Source: an uncultured Alphaproteobacteria bacterium
GTDB taxonomy: Bacteria > Pseudomonadota > Alphaproteobacteria > RF32 > CAG-239
DNA length: 36,445 bases
Direction of reading: 5' to 3'
Assembly (NCBI GenBank): GCA_944391615.1
Contig: CALXUE010000015.1
Coordinates: 1 to 36,445 of the forward strand
Shown: positions 31,396 to 36,445 of the stretch, in pieces
How the letters are laid out: each line of letters begins with the position of its first letter
Position numbering within the stretch: the first letter of the stretch is position 1
The notes under the pieces: generated by a model
The model's input: the letters and a program-made list of their open reading frames with translations, nothing else
Told to the model about the DNA's origin: nothing
Databases searched by the model: none
Program-made: the position numbers and the translations under genes

Positions 31396-32241
31396 ATGAA
31401 AAAAATTGTTGTTGTGCTTTTGGGGCTGTTGGTCGGCGGCTTGTGGTGGCTCAATCAGAAAAGCGAAAAGCCTCAAGATGAGATTAAACTCTTTGGAAAT
31501 GTTGATATCAGGCAAGTGGACATGAGCTTTAAGGTTTCGGGTATTCTCAAAGAAATGTTGTTTGAAGAAGGGGATAAGGTTAAAAAAGGTGATCTTTTAG
31601 CTGCTTTGGAAGATAGAGACTACCGCGATAATTATCAAAAAGCTTTAAGTGAACTCAAGCGTTATGAAGCCAAAATGAAAGAGGCTATCTCGGTGTTGGA
31701 AACGCATGCACCGCTGTGCGACAAAAATATTACCTCTCAACGGGATTGTACGTCTTATACCAATGCTAAAGACGAAGCTGTGGCCGCTTATGAAACAGCC
31801 TTGGTTAATTCTCAATATGAAAAAAATCTGCTTGAAGATACCAAAATTTATGCGCCGAGCGATGGTGTTATCAGCTCTCGCGTGCAGGAGCCGGGGGCTG
31901 TGGTTGCGGCAGGACAAATTGTTTATACCCTAACTAAAGATGAACCTCTGTGGGTGAGAGCTTATATTCCGCAAAAGTATTTGGGCAATATTACCTATGG
32001 CACGAAGGTTTTGATTTCAACGGATAGTATGGATTTTAATGCTCAGCAAAAGAAAACTTATCAGGGGCATGTGGGGTATATCTCTTCTGTGGCGGAGTTT
32101 TCACCCAAAACCGTGCAGACGGAAGATTTGCGCGCTGATTTGGTTTATCGAATCCATGTGTATTTTGATGATGGGGATGAATTTGTTCGGCAGGGCATGC
32201 CGGTTACGTTGCTTATTGACTTAAAACAAAAAGAAAATTAG
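31396..32241 (+). CDS. ybhG: HlyD/YbhG-type periplasmic adaptor of an ABC exporter
   Basis: The 281-residue membrane-fusion protein has an N-terminal anchor (residues 3-18) and then a biotinyl-lipoyl-like half: D-I-R-Q-V-D-M-S-F-K-V-S-G, G-D-x-V-K-K-G-D-L-L-A. A short alpha-hairpin with two Cys and the second lipoyl half A-P-S-D-G-V-I-S follow, then E-P-G-A-V-V. It matches YbhG, the adaptor of the YbhGFSR exporter. The start at 31396 gives a normal signal anchor; alternative ATG 31381 lies five codons upstream. The stop is 5 bases before the ATPase gene. Confidence 0.85.
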   Translation: MKKIVVVLLGLLVGGLWWLNQKSEKPQDEIKLFGNVDIRQVDMSFKVSGILKEMLFEEGDKVKKGDLLAALEDRDYRDNYQKALSELKRYEAKMKEAISVLETHAPLCDKNITSQRDCTSYTNAKDEAVAAYETALVNSQYEKNLLEDTKIYAPSDGVISSRVQEPGAVVAAGQIVYTLTKDEPLWVRAYIPQKYLGNITYGTKVLISTDSMDFNAQQKKTYQGHVGYISSVAEFSPKTVQTEDLRADLVYRIHVYFDDGDEFVRQGMPVTLLIDLKQKEN

Positions 32242-32246
32242 CTATC

Positions 32247-33782
32247 ATGGATGATGTTTGTATTGACATAGTTCAGCTCACAAAAGTTTTTGCAAATTTT
32301 AAGCAAAAGGCCATTGATGGGTTGTCGGTGCAGATAAAGCGCGGCAAAATGGTGGGGGTTATCGGTGCGGATGGTGCCGGAAAAACAACTCTTCTCAGGC
32401 TTATTTGCGGTTTGCTTCAAGCAGATGAAGGTTGTATTCAAGTTTTGGGAAAAAATCCTCTTGTTGATAAAGAGCAACTGATGCCCAAAATAGGCTACAT
32501 GCCGCAAAAATTCGGTCTTTATGAAGATTTAACCGTGATTGAAAATTTGAAGTTTTTTGCTGCGCTTAAAAATGTGGCGGAAAAATTTGATTTTTTGCCA
32601 CTCCTTCGATTTGCTGATTTGGATAAATTTCAACATCGCTTGGCAGGCAAACTTTCCGGCGGAATGAAGCAAAAACTCGGCTTAATCTGTGCTATGCTCG
32701 GACAGCCGGAACTTATTGTTTTGGATGAGCCGTCCGTTGGGGTTGACCCTGTTTCCAGACAAGAATTGATGAAGATGGTTAAGCTATCTGTTCATGGAAA
32801 CACAACCGTGTTGTGGTCAACGGCTTATATGGATGAGGCAATGGCTTTTGATGAAGTGATTGTGCTTGATAAAGGCAAAGTCATTTTTCAAGGGAAACCT
32901 TTAGACTTGGGTAAAGATGCTGTTGAATTTGAAGAAAAAATTGTGGAATTAATGGGCGGTGCACACATACGTCCCTCAGTTTTGGCAAGAAATTATCCAA
33001 TTTTTAATCTGGATGCAAAGTATGGTGTCGAAGCAATTGATTTATCTAAAAAATATGGCAGATTTTGGGCGGTTGAAAACAACTCTTTTCAGATTAAAAA
33101 AGGTGAAATTTTTGGCCTTTTGGGACCCAATGGTGCCGGAAAATCTACCTCGTTTAAGATGATGTGTGGATTGGCCAAGCCAACGTCCGGCACGGCTAAA
33201 ATTATGGGAATAGATATTACCAAACATCCTGAAAAAGCACGTGCCAATTTGGGGTATATGTCACAAAAATTTTCGCTCTATCCGAATTTGAGTGTGATTG
33301 AAAACCTGAGATTTTTTGCCGGAGCCTATGGAATGCAGGGAAAAGCCGCCGACATAGCTATCAAGCGAATGTGTGCGATTTTTGGGTTTCGAAAATTCTT
33401 AAACGTCAATGCTCAAGAACTTCCCTTAGGTTATAAGCAGCGTTTGGCTTTTGCCTGTGCCGTGATGCATGAACCGCCGGTTTTGTTTTTGGATGAGCCG
33501 ACTTCCGGTGTGGATGTGTTGACACGCAAAGAATTTTGGAATCATCTGAATGCTCTTTCTAAAATAGGGGTGACGATTTTGATTACGACGCATTTTATGG
33601 ATGAGGCGGAATATTGCCACAGAATAAGTTTGTTTTATCAGGGAAAGGCGATTGCTATTGGTTCGCCCGACGAATTAAAAAAACGTGCAAATGCTGCCAC
33701 GCTTAATGAGGCTTTTATTAACCTTGTCAGCCGTCGTGATGAAGGTCATATTGATATGGGGGAGAAGCACCATGTCGATTAA
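32247..33782 (+). CDS. ybhF: YbhF-type tandem ABC ATPase
   Basis: The 511-residue protein has two ATPase domains in one chain. Domain 1 has Walker A G-A-D-G-A-G-K-T-T, signature L-S-G-G-M-K-Q-K and L-D-E-P-S-V-G-V-D. Domain 2 has G-P-N-G-A-G-K-S-T and L-D-E-P-T-S-G-V-D, but its signature reads L-P-L-G-Y-K-Q-R, so one composite site may be degenerate. This double layout is typical of YbhF. It is placed between the adaptor and two ABC-2 permeases, and its end overlaps the first permease by 11 bases. Confidence 0.9.
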   Translation: MDDVCIDIVQLTKVFANFKQKAIDGLSVQIKRGKMVGVIGADGAGKTTLLRLICGLLQADEGCIQVLGKNPLVDKEQLMPKIGYMPQKFGLYEDLTVIENLKFFAALKNVAEKFDFLPLLRFADLDKFQHRLAGKLSGGMKQKLGLICAMLGQPELIVLDEPSVGVDPVSRQELMKMVKLSVHGNTTVLWSTAYMDEAMAFDEVIVLDKGKVIFQGKPLDLGKDAVEFEEKIVELMGGAHIRPSVLARNYPIFNLDAKYGVEAIDLSKKYGRFWAVENNSFQIKKGEIFGLLGPNGAGKSTSFKMMCGLAKPTSGTAKIMGIDITKHPEKARANLGYMSQKFSLYPNLSVIENLRFFAGAYGMQGKAADIAIKRMCAIFGFRKFLNVNAQELPLGYKQRLAFACAVMHEPPVLFLDEPTSGVDVLTRKEFWNHLNALSKIGVTILITTHFMDEAEYCHRISLFYQGKAIAIGSPDELKKRANAATLNEAFINLVSRRDEGHIDMGEKHHVD

Positions 33783-34881
33783 AACCGCTTTTATTAAAAA
33801 AGAGTTTTTGCAGATTTGGCGTGACCCGTCTAGTTTGATGATTGCGTTTATTTTGCCGACTATTTTGTTGTTTATATATGCTTTTGCTATCAATATGGAC
33901 TCACTTAAAGTCAACTTGGGAATTAAAAACGATGATAATTCTGCCGAGGTGGTGAATTTGGTGAAATCTTTCAGTCAAAATCCGTATATCAAAGTGCAAG
34001 ATTTTTATTCGCAACAAGAAATGGAGCGGGCTCTTGAGCTGGGAAAGATTAATGCCGCATTGTTTATTCCACAGAATTTTTCGCAAAAGCTGGCGGCTCA
34101 GAGCTCAACACAGCTCTTGCTCCTTTGTGACGGGGCTTTTTATAATCAAGTCGGGTTTGCGCAGCAATATGTGTCATCTATTGTTGAAAATTGGTTCAAA
34201 GAAAGCAAGTTTTATCCTAATCTTCAAGCGGCATCGGTGGAGATTGTGCCCAGAGTTTGGTTTAATCAAAATAATGTTGGGCAATGGGCGGTGGTGCCTG
34301 CCTCTTTGGCTATTACCATGACGCTTATCGGAATTTTGCTCACGGCGTTGGTTATCTCGCGCGAATGGGAGAGAGGTACGCTTGAAGCTTTGCTTGCCAC
34401 GAATATTCGTACAATTGATATTTTGGTGGGGAAGTATGTGCCTTATTTTGTGGTGGGCATGGCTTCGCTGCTGTTTAATGTGGGGTGGATGATTTTTGTT
34501 TTTCGGGTGCCGTTTCGGGGTTCGGTTTTAGCCCTAATTATGGTTAGTTCTTTGTTTTTGTTTGCTTGTTTGGGTGTGGGGTTGATTATTTCAAGTTTGT
34601 GTCGGAATCAGTTTTTGGCAAGTATTACTTCTTTGATTGTGGGATTTTTGCCGGCATTGATGTTGGCAGGTGTGGTGTTTCCTGTTTCTTCTATGCCGAA
34701 GGGGTTTCAATGGGTGACGTGGTTGTTGCCGCCCAAGCATTATGTGGATTTTATCCGAAGTGAGTTTTTGGTTGGAACTGTGATGGTGAATGTGCTTGAA
34801 AGTTCGATGTTTCTTTTGGCTTTGGGAATGGTGTTTGCCTTTGTGGTTTATCTGAAAATTCCAAGGAGGCTTGATGATTAG
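33772..34881 (+). CDS. ybhS: ABC-2 type permease, YbhS-like
   Basis: The 369-residue permease has one N-terminal membrane helix (about 21-41) and a large periplasmic domain. Five C-terminal helices follow, containing the ABC-2 signature R-E-W-E-R-G-T-L-E-A-L-L near residue 200 and M-L-A-G-V-V-F-P. The start ATG 33772 has GGGGGAG about 8 bases before it and overlaps the end of the ATPase gene by 11 bases. The stop overlaps the start of the second permease by 8 bases. It probably forms a heterodimeric channel with that neighbour. Confidence 0.88.
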   Translation: MSIKTAFIKKEFLQIWRDPSSLMIAFILPTILLFIYAFAINMDSLKVNLGIKNDDNSAEVVNLVKSFSQNPYIKVQDFYSQQEMERALELGKINAALFIPQNFSQKLAAQSSTQLLLLCDGAFYNQVGFAQQYVSSIVENWFKESKFYPNLQAASVEIVPRVWFNQNNVGQWAVVPASLAITMTLIGILLTALVISREWERGTLEALLATNIRTIDILVGKYVPYFVVGMASLLFNVGWMIFVFRVPFRGSVLALIMVSSLFLFACLGVGLIISSLCRNQFLASITSLIVGFLPALMLAGVVFPVSSMPKGFQWVTWLLPPKHYVDFIRSEFLVGTVMVNVLESSMFLLALGMVFAFVVYLKIPRRLDD

Positions 34882-35983
34882 AGCTTGGAGACATTTGTGG
34901 GTGCTGATTGTGAAAGAGTTTTTGGCGGTGCTTCGTGACCCGAAAAGTCGAATTATTATTTTTGCGCCGCCGCTTATCCAACTGATTATTTTTGCAAATA
35001 CACTGACGATGGAAACACAAAATATTAAGGTGTTGGCGGTGGATTATTCAAACACGCTTTCTTCAAGAAATTTTATCTCTCAAATTAAGGCATCAAATTG
35101 GTTTGACGAGGTTAGGGTGACGCGAGATAAGTCCTTAATGGAAGATTTGCTTTTACGGCAAAAAATTCATGGTGCGGTGATTATTTTTGATGATTTTGAA
35201 ACTCGGCTCAAAAAGGATGAAAAAGCACAGGTTGGGCTTGTGTTAGACGGACGGGTGCCGAGTGTGGCAACTTCTTTGCAGGCGTATTTTTCACAGATTG
35301 CACAGGCTTTTACGCAGCAATATTATCCAAAGTCGATTTCTCCGATTGAAGTGGAATGGCGGAGTTGGTTTAATCCGAATAATATTTATCAATGGTATTT
35401 GGTGATTTCTCTTAATGTGATTATTTCTTTGGTGGTGGCGTTGATTTTGACTTCGCTTTCGGTGGCGAGAGAGCGAGAACTCGGGACTTTTGAGCAGTTG
35501 ATTGTCAGTCCGTACAGTGCGGGGGAAATTCTTGTTGGTAAAACCTTGCCTCCGTTGTGTATTGCATTTGTGATGTTGATGATTATGACGCTGATTGCGG
35601 TTGGGTGTTTCGGTATTCCGTTTCAGGGGAAGATTTGGTGCTTTATGCTGGTGGCTTTTGTCGGGTTGTTGTCTTTTATTGCGGTGGGAATTTTTATTTC
35701 TTCCATTTGTAGAAACCAACAACAGGCGATTTTGGGCGCTTTTTCTTTTATGATGCCGGCAATTTTGCTTTCGGGGTTTGTTTCACCGATTGCAGATATG
35801 CCAAAAGTTTTTCAAGTGATTGATTATGTGAATCCGATTAGGTATTTTTTAGAGTTGGCTTTGGGTGTTTTTCTTAAAGGGTTTGGATGGGTAGAAATTT
35901 GGCCACACTTATGGCCGCTTTTGTTGATTATATGCGGAACGTTGTTTTTTGCGGCGTTAACATTTAAGCGCAATTTGGAGTGA
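34874..35983 (+). CDS. ybhR: ABC-2 type permease, YbhR-like
   Basis: The 369-residue permease has the same layout as its neighbour. The N-terminal helix has V-K-E-F-L-A-V-L-R-D-P-K-S-R, a periplasmic domain follows, then R-E-R-E-L-G-T-F-E-Q-L and the late I-L-L-S-G-F-V-S-P-I segment. AAGGAGG lies 4 bases before the ATG 34874, while a TTG directly before it is less likely. It is the last gene of the exporter operon. In E. coli YbhFSR is linked to drug and Na+/Li+ efflux; the substrate here is unknown. Confidence 0.88.
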   Translation: MIRAWRHLWVLIVKEFLAVLRDPKSRIIIFAPPLIQLIIFANTLTMETQNIKVLAVDYSNTLSSRNFISQIKASNWFDEVRVTRDKSLMEDLLLRQKIHGAVIIFDDFETRLKKDEKAQVGLVLDGRVPSVATSLQAYFSQIAQAFTQQYYPKSISPIEVEWRSWFNPNNIYQWYLVISLNVIISLVVALILTSLSVARERELGTFEQLIVSPYSAGEILVGKTLPPLCIAFVMLMIMTLIAVGCFGIPFQGKIWCFMLVAFVGLLSFIAVGIFISSICRNQQQAILGAFSFMMPAILLSGFVSPIADMPKVFQVIDYVNPIRYFLELALGVFLKGFGWVEIWPHLWPLLLIICGTLFFAALTFKRNLE

Positions 35984-36016
35984 AAATAGGGAAAAGAAAA
36001 TTCTTCAAAAAGGGGC

Positions 36017-36045
36017 TTGACTATTCATTGAAAACAGAGTATATA
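36017..36045 (+). promoter_or_regulatory. Promoter of tRNA-Gln
   Basis: TTGACT (36017-36022) and TATATA (36040-36045) are 17 bases apart and lie 14 bases before the tRNA. Confidence 0.7.
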
Positions 36046-36058
36046 TACCGCAGTTAAT

Positions 36059-36132
36059 TGCTTCATCGTCTAATGGTAGGACAGCGGACTCTGACTCCGT
36101 TAATCGTGGTTCGAATCCATGTGAAGCAGCCA
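36059..36132 (+). tRNA. tRNA-Gln (anticodon CTG)
   Basis: The cloverleaf has acceptor TGCTTCA/TGAAGCA, D-stem GTC/GAC, an anticodon stem GCGGA/TCCGT with loop CTCTGAC giving anticodon CTG, a T-arm with GGTTCGAATCC, discriminator G and encoded CCA. Confidence 0.93.
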
Positions 36133-36445
36133 AAAATAAGAGCCGAAAGGCTCTTTTTTTTTTGCGTCGCGGAGCACGATGAGAACCACCGGTTCGGAAT
36201 CGAAGTCGCACGGCGATTTATCGGCCGAGCGGCTGAGATGAAAGGGGCCCGTTGGCTTAAAAGCCAATGGGAATAACCAATCCATGTGAAGCAGCCAAAA
36301 ATAAGAGCCGAAAGGCTCTTTTTTTTTGCGTCGCGGAGCACGATGAGAACCACAGGTTCGGAATCGAGGTCGCACGGCGATTTATCGGCCGAGCGGCTGA
36401 GATGAAAGGGGCCCGTTGGCTTAAAAGCCAATGGGAATAACCAAT
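36114..36445 (+). repeat. 165-bp tandem unit containing the tRNA-Gln 3' end, running off the window
   Basis: From AATCC of the tRNA T-arm (36114) the sequence repeats at 36279 and again begins at 36443, where the window stops. Units are 165 and 164 bases and differ at only two positions plus one T in a T-run. Each unit holds the tRNA 3' end with CC, a terminator hairpin (AGAGCC-GAAA-GGCTCT plus T-run), a GC-rich part, and a hairpin CCCGTTGGCTT/AAGCCAATGGG. No gene is supported inside. Confidence 0.93.

Noticed and set aside
36063..36431. Open frame on the minus strand across the tRNA-Gln repeats.
   Set aside because: It runs through a tRNA and terminators and repeats with the 165-base unit. 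It has no support as a gene.

Overview
The window is AT-rich and gene-dense. It most resembles a gut-type, low-GC alphaproteobacterium. The evidence is Gram-negative envelope genes (MsbA-type exporter, lipoproteins, YbhGFSR-like exporter), a SAM-II-class-like RNA motif in front of metK (a riboswitch class typical of Alphaproteobacteria), a FeoA-FeoB fusion, and anaerobe markers (the HydG maturase with its TM1266-type companion). The taxonomic placement is inference.

Layout. 1-2.8 kb holds a membrane protein, a DUF1349 protein, the 3' remnant of an EamA transporter, a BioG-like esterase and a PEBP/YbhB protein. 6.56-2.83 kb (minus) is a tight five-gene cluster: CatB-like acetyltransferase, DUF1796 protein, lipoprotein, and two membrane-anchored proteins built of MORN/YwqK-type repeats. 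6.8-11.6 kb (plus) holds the SAM-II-like motif and a divergent metK, then DUF4236, feoAB and a patatin. 11.7-12.4 kb is tRNA-Pro followed by a 250-bp hairpin-rich segment that ends in a second copy of the tRNA 3' end.

12.38-19.08 kb is the most unusual part. It looks like a polymorphic-toxin array. One full gene has an Asn/Gln-rich leader and a GH24 lysozyme-like tip. Behind it lie orphan cassettes in which pieces of the same leader precede other tips: a serum-amyloid-A-like domain (twice, once frameshifted), a DUF2778/Tlde1-like L,D-transpeptidase fold, and a tip-less remnant. Each tip is followed by candidate immunity genes: a lipoprotein, multi-pass membrane proteins, tiny one-pass proteins, and an exported Cys-rich protein. 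All recognisable tips and partners point to the cell envelope. I could not recognise the leader or its secretion route.

19.2-21.5 kb has an alpha/beta hydrolase and flavodoxin operon divergent from an exported cupin. The two promoters have matching MerR-type geometry. 21.5-24.4 kb is a metal-efflux locus: an ArsR regulator, a promoter with a palindrome, a 21-unit 7/8-bp tandem repeat in the leader, an HMA metallochaperone and a Zn/Cd P-type ATPase. 24.5-31.2 kb holds an H1-like basic protein, a TM1266-like protein plus hydG, an MsbA-type exporter, and an acetyltransferase overlapping glmS. 31.4-36 kb is a four-gene YbhGFSR-like ABC-2 exporter operon. The window ends in tRNA-Gln, whose 3' end is repeated in a 165-bp tandem unit that runs off the edge.
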